Shown piece by piece: positions 17,636 through 27,492 of a stretch of DNA of 64,000 nt; position 1 is the stretch's first letter; the number at the start of each line of letters is the position of its first letter. Source of the stretch: DATIUV01 sp049322755 (GTDB lineage Bacteria > Pseudomonadota > Gammaproteobacteria > Burkholderiales > UBA6910); assembly GCA_049322755.1 (NCBI GenBank), contig JBMOQX010000011.1:94155-158154 (forward strand). Reading direction: 5' to 3'. The position numbers and the translations under genes are program-made. The notes beneath the pieces are model-generated. The model saw only the letters and a list, made by a program, of their open reading frames with translations. It was not told where the DNA came from and searched no databases.

Positions 17636-20581
17636 ATGGCCGACCCTCTTACGACGGGCACCTCTGACTGCCCGAGAGCGCCCGACCCCGCTCGCGCGGC
17701 GAAGCGTTGGCGCGCCGTGCTGCTGGCGTTCGTCGTCCTCGCCGTGCTGGCCGTGATGCCGGCGGAGACGCTGGTGGTTCCCCATGATCGCTACCTTACC
17801 CTCCATACCGTGCTGGAGCTGACGTCGGTGGTGGTGGCAGCCCTGGTCTTCGGGGTGGCTTGGAATGCCTACGCGCCGGAGCGGCCGGCTACGGTCCTGG
17901 TGTTGGCGCTCGCGCTGCTGGGGTCGGGGCTGCTGGACTTGGGACACGCCCTTTCCTTCCCGGGCATGCCGGACGCCGATCTGGCCGACGCACCCCAGCA
18001 GACCATCGTCTTCTGGCTGTCAGCCCGGCTGGTGGCGGCCCTCGGGCTGCTGGCGGTGTCGCTGCGGCGCTGGCGACCGATCACGGCGCGGCGCGAGCGC
18101 CTGCAGCTCCTCGCGGCAACGCTCCTGGCCACGGGGGCGCTGGGGGTCCTCGGCGCGTTCGGCGCTCATGCACTGCCGGCGACATTCGTGCCGGGCCGGG
18201 GCCTGACCGGCTTCAAGATCGGCGCCGAACTGGCGCTGGTGGCAGTCTACCTGGCGGCGGCGGCGCTGCTCGCGCGCCGTGCGCGCGCGGGCCCCGGCGA
18301 GATGGACTTCGGCGGCCTGGCGGCGGCGGCCGCGCTGTCGGCGGCCAGCGGGCTCTGCTTCGTCCTCTACGTGCAGGTGAACGACGCCTACAACCTGCTG
18401 GGCCACGTCTATAAGATCGCCGCCTACGTTCTCATCTACCGCGTGGTGTTCATCGGCACCGTGCGCGCGCCCTTCGTCCAGCTGCTCGCGTCCCGGCAGG
18501 CGCTGGCGCGGGAACGGGAGCGCTTCGATCTGGCGCTGCGTGCCACCAGCGACGGCCTGTGGGAGTGCGACCTCGCCATTGACCGCTGCTTCATCTCCCG
18601 GCGCTTCAAGGAACTGCTGGGCTTCGACGGCGGCGAGGGGTTCATGGACCGCGCGGCGTTCTTCGCCCTGGTGCACCCGCAGGACCTTGACCGGCTGCAG
18701 CGGGCGCTGGACGATCATCTGGCGCGGCGCACGCCGTTCGACGTCGAGGTGCGGGTCGCGGTCAGGCGCCAGGGCCATCGCTGGTTCCGGGTGCGCGGCC
18801 AGGCGGTCTGGGACGCGGCCGGCGTGCCGCTGCGCGTCGCCGGCTCGATCCTGGACGTCACCGACCGGCGCGACGCCGAGGCGCAGCTGCATCTCACCGC
18901 CAAGGTGTTCGAGTCCAGCAGCGAGGCGATCGTGATCGTGGACCAGCGGCGGCGGATCGTCTCGGTGAACCCGGCGTTCACCAAGATCACCGGCTACGCC
19001 CCGGAGGAGGTGATCGGCCGCTACCCCAAGATCGTCGACGCCGGCACCCAGGACCGGCGCGAGCTCAGGCGGCGCTGGAGCGCGATCAAACGCGACGGCC
19101 ACTGGGAAGGGGAGGTGAAGGACCGCCGCCGCGACGGGACCGGGTTCGCCAAGTGGCTGCGGGTGCGGGCGGTGCGCGACGCCGACGGCAACATCAGCCA
19201 CTACATCGGCGTGTTCTCCGACGTCTCCGAGCGCAAGGCGGCGCAGAAGCGGATCGAGTTCCTGGCCTACTACGACCCGCTCACGTCGCTGCCCAACCGC
19301 ACCCTGTTCCGGGACCGCGTCAGCCGCGCCATCGCCGTCGCCCAGCGCCACCAGGGGCGGCTGGCGCTGCTGTTCATCGACCTGGACCGCTTCAAGAACG
19401 TCAACGACTCCCTCGGTCACACCGCCGGCGACCGGCTGCTGCGCACGGTGGCGGACCGGCTGCAGGGACTGGTGCGCGACGCCGACACGGTGGCGCGCCT
19501 GAGCGGCGACGAGTTCGTGGTCCTGCTGACCGAAGTGAACGGCCCCGACGGTGCCGCCGTGGTCGCCCAGCGCATCCTGCACGCGATTTCCGCGCCCCAC
19601 GTGCTGGGGGGCACCGAGGTCGCGGTCACGCCCAGCATCGGCATCAGCGTGTACCCGGAGGACGGCGCTGACCATGACGAGCTGATCCAGCACGCGGACA
19701 TCGCCATGTATCACGCCAAGGAGACCGGCCGCGCCAACTTCCAGTTCTTCCGCGCCGAGCTGAACGAGCGCGTGCTCGAGCGCATCTCGCTGGAGAACAG
19801 CCTGCGGCGGGCGCTGGAGAACGAGGAGTTCCTGCTGCACTACCAGCCCCAGGTCAGCCTCGAAGACGGGCACGTGGTGGGGTTCGAGGCGCTGATCCGC
19901 TGGCACCAGCCGGGCCAGGGCATGGTGCCCCCGGGCAGGTTCATTCCGGTGGCGGAGGACAGCGGGCTCATCGTTCCCATCGGCGCGTGGGTGCTGAGGA
20001 GCGCGTGCCGGCAGTGCCGGCAGTGGCAGGAGGCGGGGTCGGCGCCGGTGCCGGTGGCGGTGAACATCTCGGCAGTGCAGTTCCGGCAGCCCGATTTCGT
20101 CGACACCGTGCGCGAGGCGCTGGCGGGGACCGCGCTGGACCCGGAATTCCTCGAGCTGGAGTTTACCGAGAGCGTGGTCATGGACAGGTCCGAGCAGGTG
20201 CTGCGGAAGCTGCGGCAGCTGAGGGCGCTGGGCGTACAGGTGTCGATCGACGACTTCGGCACCGGCTACTCGAGCCTGTCGTATCTGCGGCAGTTTCCGA
20301 TCGACAAGCTGAAGATTGACCAGTCGTTCACCCGCGACCTGGGGAGCGGCGCCGACAGCCAGCCCATCGTCAGCGCCATCATCGCCATGGCACGCAGCCT
20401 GGGCCTGGAGGTGATCGCCGAAGGCGTGGAGACCCGGGCGCAGCTGGAATTGCTGCGTCGGCACGGGTGCGGGCAGGGGCAGGGCTACCTGTTCGCCCGG
20501 CCGATGCCGGCGGACGCGGCGCGCGACACGATCGGCCGCCGCTACCCGGTCGCCGGCGACACGAACGCCGCCCTCGCCTGA
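17636..20581 (+). CDS. MASE3-PAS-PAS-GGDEF-EAL signalling protein
   Basis: Membrane-bound c-di-GMP enzyme of 981 residues. A MASE3-type block of about seven helices fills residues 20-270. Two PAS domains follow (LRATSDGLWECDLAID; LTAKVFESSSEAIVIVD), then a GGDEF domain (PLTSLPNRTLFRDR, IDLDRFKNVNDSLGH, with motif LSGDEF instead of GGDEF) and an EAL domain (VVGFEALIRWHQP, DDFGTGYSSLSYLRQFP, AEGVET). The intact EAL suggests phosphodiesterase activity; the Ser in SGDEF leaves cyclase activity uncertain. The ATG at 17636 is chosen over an upstream TTG at 17582. It is monocistronic. Confidence 0.92.
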   Translation: MADPLTTGTSDCPRAPDPARAAKRWRAVLLAFVVLAVLAVMPAETLVVPHDRYLTLHTVLELTSVVVAALVFGVAWNAYAPERPATVLVLALALLGSGLLDLGHALSFPGMPDADLADAPQQTIVFWLSARLVAALGLLAVSLRRWRPITARRERLQLLAATLLATGALGVLGAFGAHALPATFVPGRGLTGFKIGAELALVAVYLAAAALLARRARAGPGEMDFGGLAAAAALSAASGLCFVLYVQVNDAYNLLGHVYKIAAYVLIYRVVFIGTVRAPFVQLLASRQALARERERFDLALRATSDGLWECDLAIDRCFISRRFKELLGFDGGEGFMDRAAFFALVHPQDLDRLQRALDDHLARRTPFDVEVRVAVRRQGHRWFRVRGQAVWDAAGVPLRVAGSILDVTDRRDAEAQLHLTAKVFESSSEAIVIVDQRRRIVSVNPAFTKITGYAPEEVIGRYPKIVDAGTQDRRELRRRWSAIKRDGHWEGEVKDRRRDGTGFAKWLRVRAVRDADGNISHYIGVFSDVSERKAAQKRIEFLAYYDPLTSLPNRTLFRDRVSRAIAVAQRHQGRLALLFIDLDRFKNVNDSLGHTAGDRLLRTVADRLQGLVRDADTVARLSGDEFVVLLTEVNGPDGAAVVAQRILHAISAPHVLGGTEVAVTPSIGISVYPEDGADHDELIQHADIAMYHAKETGRANFQFFRAELNERVLERISLENSLRRALENEEFLLHYQPQVSLEDGHVVGFEALIRWHQPGQGMVPPGRFIPVAEDSGLIVPIGAWVLRSACRQCRQWQEAGSAPVPVAVNISAVQFRQPDFVDTVREALAGTALDPEFLELEFTESVVMDRSEQVLRKLRQLRALGVQVSIDDFGTGYSSLSYLRQFPIDKLKIDQSFTRDLGSGADSQPIVSAIIAMARSLGLEVIAEGVETRAQLELLRRHGCGQGQGYLFARPMPADAARDTIGRRYPVAGDTNAALA

Positions 20582-20679
20582 GCCGGTCCGCGGCGCGCAT
20601 TCCCTCGGCCGCCGCTTTCTTCTAACATGCTCGGCGCCGCCCGCTCGTCGAGCGGGCTTCGCCTTCCGGAGGAGACGCC

Positions 20680-21558
20680 ATGAGTACGCCCATCCAGCAG
20701 GAACTGGACAGCCTGTGTCCGCCGCCCGAAATCGACCGCCGTCAGTTCGTCGCCGGGCTGCTCGCCAGCGGCTTCGCGCTGGCGGTGCAGCCGGTGGTGG
20801 CCCAGACGGTGATCAGGACCGACTCCACCGGCCTGGTGGACGGCGAAATCAGCATTCCCACCGCCGACGGCGCGATTCCCGGGTACCGCGCGATGCCGGC
20901 CTCCGGCGGGCCGTTCCCCACCACCCTGGTGGTGCAGGAAATCTTCGGGGTGCACGAGTACATCAAGGACACCTGCCGCCGGCTCGCCAAACTGGGCTAT
21001 CTCGCGATCGCGCCGGAGCTTTTCCACCGTCAGGGCGACCCGACCAGGTACTCGGCGATTCCGGAGATCGTCAAGAACGTCGTCTCCAAAGTGCCCGACC
21101 GGCAAGTGATGTCGGACCTGGACGCCTGCGTCGCGTGGGCCGAGAACACCCGCTTCGGCGACACCCGGCGGCTCGGCGTCACCGGCTTCTGCTACGGCGG
21201 GCGCATCGTCTGGCTCTACGCCGCCCACAATCCGAAAGTGAAGGCCGGCGTCGCCTGGTACGGGCGGATCGTCTCCGACGTCACCCCCAATCAGCCCTTC
21301 CATCCCATCGACGTCGCCGGCAAGCTGCATGCGCCGGTGCTGGGTCTCTACGGCGGGGCCGACCAGGGCATTCCCAACGACACGGTGGAGAAGATGCGCG
21401 CCGCGCTCAAGGCCGCCGGCAGCAAGTCCGAGATCATCCTTTATCCGGGCATGCCCCACGCCTTCCACGCCGACTACCGCGCCACCTACCGCAAGGAGGC
21501 GGCGGAGGACGGCTGGAAGCGCATGCACGCTTGGTTCCGCAAACACGGCGTCGCCTGA
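20680..21558 (+). CDS. Exported dienelactone hydrolase family protein
   Basis: Alpha/beta hydrolase of 292 residues with the dienelactone hydrolase triad: nucleophile C171 in GFCYGG, D228 in GGADQG and H260 in [10 protein letters not shown], plus E87 in VVQEIFG. An N-terminal [19 protein letters not shown] segment looks like a Tat-type signal (RRQF), so the enzyme may be periplasmic, as in the YghX-like subfamily. The substrate is unknown; a role in aromatic degradation cannot be claimed because no ring-cleavage genes are nearby. The next gene encodes a LysR regulator on the same strand. Confidence 0.87.
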   Translation: MSTPIQQELDSLCPPPEIDRRQFVAGLLASGFALAVQPVVAQTVIRTDSTGLVDGEISIPTADGAIPGYRAMPASGGPFPTTLVVQEIFGVHEYIKDTCRRLAKLGYLAIAPELFHRQGDPTRYSAIPEIVKNVVSKVPDRQVMSDLDACVAWAENTRFGDTRRLGVTGFCYGGRIVWLYAAHNPKVKAGVAWYGRIVSDVTPNQPFHPIDVAGKLHAPVLGLYGGADQGIPNDTVEKMRAALKAAGSKSEIILYPGMPHAFHADYRATYRKEAAEDGWKRMHAWFRKHGVA

Positions 21559-21640
21559 CGCGCCCGGTGGAAGCGCCGGCGCACGGCGCCACCGCTCCCC
21601 GGCGCCCTGCGCCGTGCCCCCGAGCGCGGCGCTCCGGTCC

Positions 21641-22552
21641 ATGACCCGCGACACCCATCTGGACTGGGACGACCTGCGGGTCTTCCTGGAGGTGGCCCGC
21701 AAGGGCAGCCTCTCGGGGGCTGCGCGCGGGTTGAGACTCGACCATTCCACCGTCAGCCGCCGCATCGCGCAGCTCGAGCAGGCCATCGGCGCCGGCGTGT
21801 TCGAACGCCATCCGCTGGGACTGCGGCTCAACGAGCACGGCGAGCGGCTGCTGCAGTACGTCCAGGCGATCGAGGCCAACGTGATGAGCCTCGGCCAGGA
21901 CGTCAAGGTGGCCGGCAGCGCCACCCGCGGGACCGTGCGCCTGGCGATGATGGAGGGAATCGCGTCGCTTTACCTGGCGCCGCGGCTGGACCGTTTCCGC
22001 GACTCGCTGCCGGAAGTCGACCTGGAACTGGTGTCCTCGCCCCAGTTCGTCCAGGTGAGCCGCCGCGAAGCCGACGTTTTTCTCAGCTTCTTCCGTCCCG
22101 AAGGGCGCGGACTCGTCACCCGTTACCTGGGCCGCTTCGGTCTGGGGCTGTTCGCGTCGGCGGCCTATCTGGACACCCGCGGCACGCCGTGCGCCGTCGC
22201 CGATCTGGCGAACCATGATTTCGTCAGCTATATCGACGATCTGATCCAGGTGGACGCGGTGCGCTGGCTCGACGACGTGATCCGGGAGCCGCGGGTCGCC
22301 TTCCACTCCAACAGCATGATCGCGCAGATGAGCGCGGCCGCCGCGGGGCTGGGCATCGTGCTGCTGCCGTTCTTCGCCGTGGAGCGCTACCCGGACCTGA
22401 TCCGCGTGCTGCCGGAGCAGGTCATGGTGCAGCGCGAGATCTGGCTCAGCGTGCACCGGGACCTCGAGGCCGTTCCGCGCATCGACGCCGTCATGGGCTT
22501 TCTCGCCGATCTGATCGGCGGAGACCAGACCTACCTGAACCGCGAGGCCTGA
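21641..22552 (+). CDS. LysR family transcriptional regulator
   Basis: A 303-residue LysR regulator. The N-terminal winged helix (DLRVFLEVARKGSLSGAARG, LDHSTVSRRIAQLEQ) is followed by an effector domain (GTVRLAMMEGIASLYLAPRL to the C-terminus). It resembles the branch with a short AsHSTVSRRI recognition helix, often acting on nearby catabolic or efflux genes. The ATG at 21641 lies 82 bases past the hydrolase stop. The target is unknown; it is not divergent from any gene, so self-contained regulation cannot be inferred. Confidence 0.9.
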   Translation: MTRDTHLDWDDLRVFLEVARKGSLSGAARGLRLDHSTVSRRIAQLEQAIGAGVFERHPLGLRLNEHGERLLQYVQAIEANVMSLGQDVKVAGSATRGTVRLAMMEGIASLYLAPRLDRFRDSLPEVDLELVSSPQFVQVSRREADVFLSFFRPEGRGLVTRYLGRFGLGLFASAAYLDTRGTPCAVADLANHDFVSYIDDLIQVDAVRWLDDVIREPRVAFHSNSMIAQMSAAAAGLGIVLLPFFAVERYPDLIRVLPEQVMVQREIWLSVHRDLEAVPRIDAVMGFLADLIGGDQTYLNREA

Positions 22553-22573
22553 GCGGCCACGCTCCGGAATGCG

Positions 22574-22595
22574 CGCAAGGCGCCTTGCGGATTTT
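22574..22595 (+). terminator. Candidate rho-independent terminator after the LysR gene
   Basis: A perfect 16-base palindrome CGCAAGGCGCCTTGCG (22574-22589) is followed by GATTTT. It lies 21 bases after the LysR stop and before the liv operon. The loop is very short and the T-tract weak, so this is tentative. Confidence 0.4.
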
Positions 22596-22761
22596 CGCAG
22601 TTCCCGTTGCGAATTTGCCCCGGTACGCTTGGCGAAGGGAAATGTGCGCGTCTCGCGCGTGGCACATCGATTGCTTTTTGGACGCGGCACGCCGAACGGG
22701 CGGGGGGCAGCGGCGCGCCGCTCCAAGCCGCAGCCTTAACGGGAAGACAACAACAGCGCTC

Positions 22762-23622
22762 ATGTCCGAAGTCATCATCCCGCTGGCGATCAACGGTCTG
22801 GTCTGGGGCCTCATCATCGCGCTCATCGCGCTCGGCCTGTCGATCATCTTCGGCCTGCTGGACATCATCAACATCGCCCACGGCGACTTCTTCATGGTGG
22901 GCACCGTGCTGGCGTGGGCGGTGTTGCAGTCCACCGGCAACTATTGGCTCGGCTTCCTGCTGGTCCCGGTGCTGGGTTTCCTGCTCGGCGTCGTGATGGA
23001 GCGTACGGTCATCAACCCCATCAAGAGCGCGGCGGCGCTGTCCATCGTCGCCACGTTTGGCCTGTCCCTCATCCTGCAGGAGTCGGTGCGGGCCACCTTT
23101 GGCTCGACGCCGCGGCGCATCCTGCCGCCCATCGAGGGCACGATCCCGATGTTCGGGATCGACTACGAGATTTACCGGCTGTTCGCGGCCGGCGTATCCC
23201 TCGTGGCGCTCATCGGCTTTTTCCTGTTCCTCAAACGCACCAAGATCGGGGTGTGGATGCGGGCGGTGCGCCACGACCGCGACACCGCCATCGCCATGGG
23301 CATTCCGGCGCAGCGAATCTACATGATCACCTTTGCCATCGGCACCGGGCTGGCGGCGTTCGGTGGTGTCGTGGCGGCGCCCATCACCACCGTGGATTTC
23401 CGCGCCGGCGTCGATATCCTGCCGTTCTGCTTCATGGCGGTCATTATTGGCGGCCTCGGCAACCTGCCCGGCACCGCGGCTGCGGCAGTTCTGCTGGCGT
23501 TCATGGAGGGCATCATCGCCAGCTTCGCCGATCCCACGGCGGCGCGGATCACGTCGCTGGTGCTCATGAGCGCGGTGCTGATGTTCCGGCCCCAGGGCCT
23601 GTTCAAGGGCGCAGCGAAGTGA
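22762..23622 (+). CDS. Branched-chain amino acid-type ABC transporter permease LivH
   Basis: First membrane subunit of a LIV-type importer; 286 residues with about eight helices. It shows the family features NGLVWGLIIALIALGLSIIF near the N-terminus, INIAHGDFFMVG, and GTGLAAFGGVVAAPITTVDF. The start at 22762 follows an AGGGAAGAC-like leader. The gene opens a five-gene uptake operon ending in a nitrilase. The downstream livM-like GTG overlaps its stop by 4 bases (GTGA), implying translational coupling. Confidence 0.93.
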   Translation: MSEVIIPLAINGLVWGLIIALIALGLSIIFGLLDIINIAHGDFFMVGTVLAWAVLQSTGNYWLGFLLVPVLGFLLGVVMERTVINPIKSAAALSIVATFGLSLILQESVRATFGSTPRRILPPIEGTIPMFGIDYEIYRLFAAGVSLVALIGFFLFLKRTKIGVWMRAVRHDRDTAIAMGIPAQRIYMITFAIGTGLAAFGGVVAAPITTVDFRAGVDILPFCFMAVIIGGLGNLPGTAAAAVLLAFMEGIIASFADPTAARITSLVLMSAVLMFRPQGLFKGAAK

Positions 23623-24647
23623 GCTGGACCCGGCTGGAACGGGCGCTGCTGGCGGTCTTCGGCGCCTTCCTCCTGGCGGTTCCCTACGTCGTTCCCGTCA
23701 TTGCCGACGATTTCTGGGTCAATATCATCGCAGAGATACTGATCTGGTCGCTGCTCGCGGCCAGCGTGAACTTCCTCTTCGGCTTCGTCGGTCTCCTGTC
23801 CTTCGGCCAGGCGCTGTACTTCGGCATGGGCATGTACGGTGTGGCGATCGGCATTGCCAAGCTCGGACTCGCGTTCTGGCCGGCGCTGGGATTCGGCGTG
23901 GCGCTTGCCGTTGGCATGGCGGCGGTGGCGGGCGTGTTCGCGGTGCGCCTTACCTGGCATTACTTCGCCATCATCACGGTGGTGTTTTCGCTGATCTTCT
24001 ATTTTCTCGCCCTGACGCTGAAGCCGCTGACCGGCGGCGACGACGGCACCAGTTTCGCGATGCCGGCGGCGTTCACGTGGGGCGGGAACGAGTACGGCTT
24101 CACCGATCCCGCGTTCCAGTACTTCTTCATCCTGGCGTGCGTGGCGCTGTGCTTCTACCTCAAGTACCGGGTGCTCAAGAGTCCGCTAGGCCGCGCCTTG
24201 GTGGCGATCCGCGAGAACGACACGCGTGCGGCGCTCATCGGCCTCAACGTCTATCTGCTGCGCTTTCTCGCCTTCGTCATCGCCGGGTTCTTCGCCGGCG
24301 TCGGCGGCGCGCTGTTCGCGCTGTTTGGCCGCTACGCGTCCGCTTCCTACATGTTCTATCACGTGTCGGGCGAAGCGGTGGTCTGGGCCATCGTCGGCGG
24401 CGCCGGGACGCTGTTCGGTCCCATCGTCGGCACCGCGCTGTTCATCATCCTGCGCGAGGAGCTTTCGGCGGTGTGGGAGCACCACCCGCTGCTGGTGGGC
24501 GTGGTCGCCATCCTGGTGGTGATCTTCGCCCCCAAGGGCGTGGTCGGGCTGTGGAACACCGTCCTGGCGCGGCTTGCCGGCGGCACCAACGGCGCACCGG
24601 CCGCGGCGACGCCGGCGCCGCGCGCCGGCGAACCGCGCGATACCTGA
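23619..24647 (+). CDS. Branched-chain amino acid-type ABC transporter permease LivM
   Basis: Second membrane subunit, 342 residues, with about nine to ten helices and LivM motifs NFLFGFVGLLSFGQALYFGM, VAIRENDTRAALIGLNV, and AGFFAGVGGALFALFGRYA. The GTG at 23619 gives VSWTRLERALLAV; the start overlaps the livH-like stop. It forms a heterodimeric channel with the preceding permease. The C-terminal tail is alanine/proline-rich (PAAATPAPRAGEPRD). Confidence 0.92.
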   Translation: MSWTRLERALLAVFGAFLLAVPYVVPVIADDFWVNIIAEILIWSLLAASVNFLFGFVGLLSFGQALYFGMGMYGVAIGIAKLGLAFWPALGFGVALAVGMAAVAGVFAVRLTWHYFAIITVVFSLIFYFLALTLKPLTGGDDGTSFAMPAAFTWGGNEYGFTDPAFQYFFILACVALCFYLKYRVLKSPLGRALVAIRENDTRAALIGLNVYLLRFLAFVIAGFFAGVGGALFALFGRYASASYMFYHVSGEAVVWAIVGGAGTLFGPIVGTALFIILREELSAVWEHHPLLVGVVAILVVIFAPKGVVGLWNTVLARLAGGTNGAPAAATPAPRAGEPRDT

Positions 24648-24665
24648 GGAAACGGGACGAACCGA

Positions 24666-25436
24666 ATGGGCGCCGCGCTCAAGGTCGAGGGGCTGACGAA
24701 ACGCTTCGGCGGGCTGACCGCGGTCGACCGTGTCGACGTCGAGTTCGAATCGGGGCGCCTGCACGCGATCATCGGGCCCAACGGCGCGGGGAAGACCACC
24801 TTCTTCAATCTGGTCTCGGGCTTTCTGCGCGCGGACGCGGGCCGCGTGACTTTCCGCGACCGCGACATCAGCCGCTGCAAGCCCCACGTCATCAGCCGCC
24901 TCGGGGTCGCGCGCACGTTGCAGATCAAGAGCGTCTTCAGCCAGCTGACCGTGGCCGAGAACGTGTGGATTGCGGCCCAGGCGCGCTCGACCTTCCTCCA
25001 CCCGCTGCGTCCGGCGTCCAGCTATCGCGCCACGCAGCAGAAGGCGGACCAGATCCTGGAGGAAGTGGGGCTCGCCCGCCTGGCCGGCCGTCAGACGGGG
25101 ACGCTGTCCTACGGCGACGTGGCGCTGCTGGAGCTGGGGATCGCGCTCGCCTCCGAGCCGAAGCTGTTGCTGCTGGACGAGCCCATCTGCGGCATGAGCC
25201 CCCGCGAGACCGCCCAGACCGTCGCCAAGATCAAGCAGATCTCGCAGAAGATCGACGTGATCCTGATCGAGCATGACATGGAGGTGGTGTTCGACATCGC
25301 CGAAGACATCACGGTGATGGCCCAGGGCGCCATCCTGGCCCGCGGCGCGCCGGCGGCGATCGCCGCCGACGAGCGCGTGCGCGAGGCTTATCTGGGCACG
25401 CCGGACGACGACCTGCCGGAGGGCGGCCGTGCTTAG
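24666..25436 (+). CDS. LIV-type ABC transporter ATP-binding protein LivG
   Basis: First ATPase subunit, 256 residues. Walker A is GPNGAGKTT, the Q-loop lies in RTLQIKSVFSQLTV, the signature position reads LSYGDVALLELGIAL (a LivG-type variant in which LSYGD replaces LSYGQ), Walker B is LLLLDEPICGM and the switch histidine is in LIEHDME. The start at 24666 has GGAAACGGGA upstream. It overlaps the next ATPase gene by 8 bases. Confidence 0.92.
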   Translation: MGAALKVEGLTKRFGGLTAVDRVDVEFESGRLHAIIGPNGAGKTTFFNLVSGFLRADAGRVTFRDRDISRCKPHVISRLGVARTLQIKSVFSQLTVAENVWIAAQARSTFLHPLRPASSYRATQQKADQILEEVGLARLAGRQTGTLSYGDVALLELGIALASEPKLLLLDEPICGMSPRETAQTVAKIKQISQKIDVILIEHDMEVVFDIAEDITVMAQGAILARGAPAAIAADERVREAYLGTPDDDLPEGGRA

Positions 25437-26127
25437 GCTCGCGGACGTGCACGCGCATTACGGCAAGATCCACATCCTGCGCGGCGTGAACCTCGAGGTG
25501 AACGAGGGCGAGTCGGTGGCGCTGCTGGGTCGCAACGGTGTCGGCAAGACCACGACGCTGCGCACCATCATGGGCCTGATGCCCCGAACCCGCGGCGCGG
25601 TCACGTTCGACGGCGACGACCTCGGCCGGATTCCGGCGCACCGGATTGCCGGCCGCGGCATCGGCTACGTTCCCCAGGGGCGCGGCATCTTCCCCCACCT
25701 CACGGTGTTGGAGAACCTGTGCATCGGGCTCAGGGCCCGGCCCGACCAGGCCCGCCTCGACTACGTCTTCCGCCGCTTTCCGCGGCTGGAGGAGCGGCTG
25801 ACGCAGGCCGGCGGCACCCTTTCCGGAGGCGAGCAGCAGATGCTGGCGATCGCCCGCTGCCTGATGCTGGAGCCGCGGCTGCTGATCCTGGACGAGCCCA
25901 CGGAGGGGATCATGCCCAAGCTGGTCTCGGAAATCCGTCACGAGCTCTACCACATCAATCAGGCCGGCGTCTCGGTGCTGCTGGTGGAGCAGAACATCAA
26001 GACCGCGCTCAAGCTCTGCAACCGGGTCTTCATCATGGAGAAGGGCGCGGTGGCGTTCGAGGGAACCACGGCCGAGCTCCGGGCGCAGCCGGAGATCGTT
26101 CACCGTTATCTGGGGTTGTCGCTCTGA
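25429..26127 (+). CDS. LIV-type ABC transporter ATP-binding protein LivF
   Basis: Second ATPase subunit, 232 residues. Walker A GRNGVGKTT, Q-loop YVPQGRGIFPHLTV, signature TLSGGEQQMLAIARCL, Walker B LLILDEPTEG and the LivF-type VEQN in LLVEQNIKTAL are all present. The GTG at 25429 starts within the 3' end of the LivG gene. It pairs with LivG to drive uptake of the ligand bound by the next gene product. Confidence 0.93.
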   Translation: MLRLADVHAHYGKIHILRGVNLEVNEGESVALLGRNGVGKTTTLRTIMGLMPRTRGAVTFDGDDLGRIPAHRIAGRGIGYVPQGRGIFPHLTVLENLCIGLRARPDQARLDYVFRRFPRLEERLTQAGGTLSGGEQQMLAIARCLMLEPRLLILDEPTEGIMPKLVSEIRHELYHINQAGVSVLLVEQNIKTALKLCNRVFIMEKGAVAFEGTTAELRAQPEIVHRYLGLSL

Positions 26128-26176
26128 CACCGCGGCGACCATTTCATTGTCCGACGCAACAGGAGGGAGTGCCCCC

Positions 26177-27457
26177 ATGGCTGAGCGCAAGGTTACACGA
26201 CGCAGTTTCCTGAAAGCCGCACTGGCGGGCGGCGCGGCCGCCGGCACCGCGAACCTCACCATCATGAGGGATGCCTTCGCCCGGGCCGGCGGGCCGATCG
26301 TCATCGGCCACCACGTCGAGATCACCGGGGGGTTCGCCTCCTGGGGCTACTGGCACGACAAGGCCGGCAGGAAGGCCGTGGAACTCATCAACAGGGATGG
26401 CGGCATCGCCGGCCGCAAGGTGGAGCTGGTCACCGAGGACACCGAGTCCAATCCCGCCACCGGCGCGCGCAAGCTGCGCTCGCTGATCCAGCGCAACGGC
26501 GCCCAGTTCGTGGTCGGCTCCGTTCACTCGGGCATCATGCTGGCGTCGATTCCCATCGCCACCGAGCTGAAGACCATCTATTTCTCCCAGGGCGAGGCCA
26601 CCGAGGCCACCGGATCCAAGGGCACCCGTTACAGCTTCCGCACCGGCACCGATACCTATGCCCTGGCGGCGGCCGGCGTGCCGTGGGCGTTCCAGAATCT
26701 CGGCAAGAACTGGACGATGATCTTCCCGGACTACGCCTGGGGTCACAGCCACCACCAGGAGGCGAAAGCCTTGGTGGAGAAGCTGGGCGGCAAGGTGAAC
26801 GACCCCATCTCGGTGCCGCTCGACGCCAAGGACCTGGTGCCTTATCTGGCCCGCATTCCGCAGGACACCGAGGTACTGTTCTCGGTGTTCTTCGGCTCGC
26901 TGTCGGTGGCGTTCTACACCCAGGCCAAGGCGATGGGGCTGGAGAAGACGATGCGCATGTACTCGGTGAGCGGCACGATCGAGGCCATCGACCCCGAAGC
27001 GATCCAGGGCGCCGCCGAAGGGGTCTACATCGTCGAGAACTTCCCGCGCATGACCCGGTACAAGGACGACGCGTTCCACCGCGAGCACAACAAGATCATG
27101 GAGATTGACGACATCTACGCCCGCGAGATCAACAGCAAGCGGGTGATGGCGAAGAGCCACGCCTGGCAGTCGTGGGAGGACCTGTTTGCGCTCAAGCAGG
27201 CGATCGAGACCTCCGGCTGGAAGTCCGCCAAGGACACGCCGGGCGTGATCCAGGCCCTGGAAGGCATGAAGATGGCCAACTCGCTGGGTCATCCGCAGGG
27301 CGAAAAGCTGCTGCGCGCCCAGGACCACAGCGGCATGATCGACTGCTACATCAGCCGCGTCGAGAACGGCAGGTTCGAAGTCAAGAAGAAGGTGACCAAG
27401 GAGGAGCTGATGGCGCAGCTGCCGCCGCGGTTCGACTTCACCAAGCAGAAAGTCTAG
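26177..27457 (+). CDS. LIV-type ABC transporter substrate-binding protein (Tat-exported)
   Basis: Periplasmic binding protein, 426 residues, type I (Leu/Ile/Val-binding) fold. The N-terminus KVTRRSFLKAALAGGAAAG is a twin-arginine signal. Mature-domain features include IVIGHHVEITGGFASWGYW, INRDGGIAGRKVELVTEDTE and GSVHSGIMLASIPIATE. The RBS AGGAGGG lies at 26161-26167. Such proteins often bind amides, urea-like or aromatic ligands rather than branched-chain amino acids; the adjacent nitrilase suggests a nitrile or amide ligand, which is inference. Confidence 0.9.
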   Translation: MAERKVTRRSFLKAALAGGAAAGTANLTIMRDAFARAGGPIVIGHHVEITGGFASWGYWHDKAGRKAVELINRDGGIAGRKVELVTEDTESNPATGARKLRSLIQRNGAQFVVGSVHSGIMLASIPIATELKTIYFSQGEATEATGSKGTRYSFRTGTDTYALAAAGVPWAFQNLGKNWTMIFPDYAWGHSHHQEAKALVEKLGGKVNDPISVPLDAKDLVPYLARIPQDTEVLFSVFFGSLSVAFYTQAKAMGLEKTMRMYSVSGTIEAIDPEAIQGAAEGVYIVENFPRMTRYKDDAFHREHNKIMEIDDIYAREINSKRVMAKSHAWQSWEDLFALKQAIETSGWKSAKDTPGVIQALEGMKMANSLGHPQGEKLLRAQDHSGMIDCYISRVENGRFEVKKKVTKEELMAQLPPRFDFTKQKV

Positions 27458-27492
27458 CCGTGAGGCGCCCCGCGCCCCGGCAGGAGCGAACC

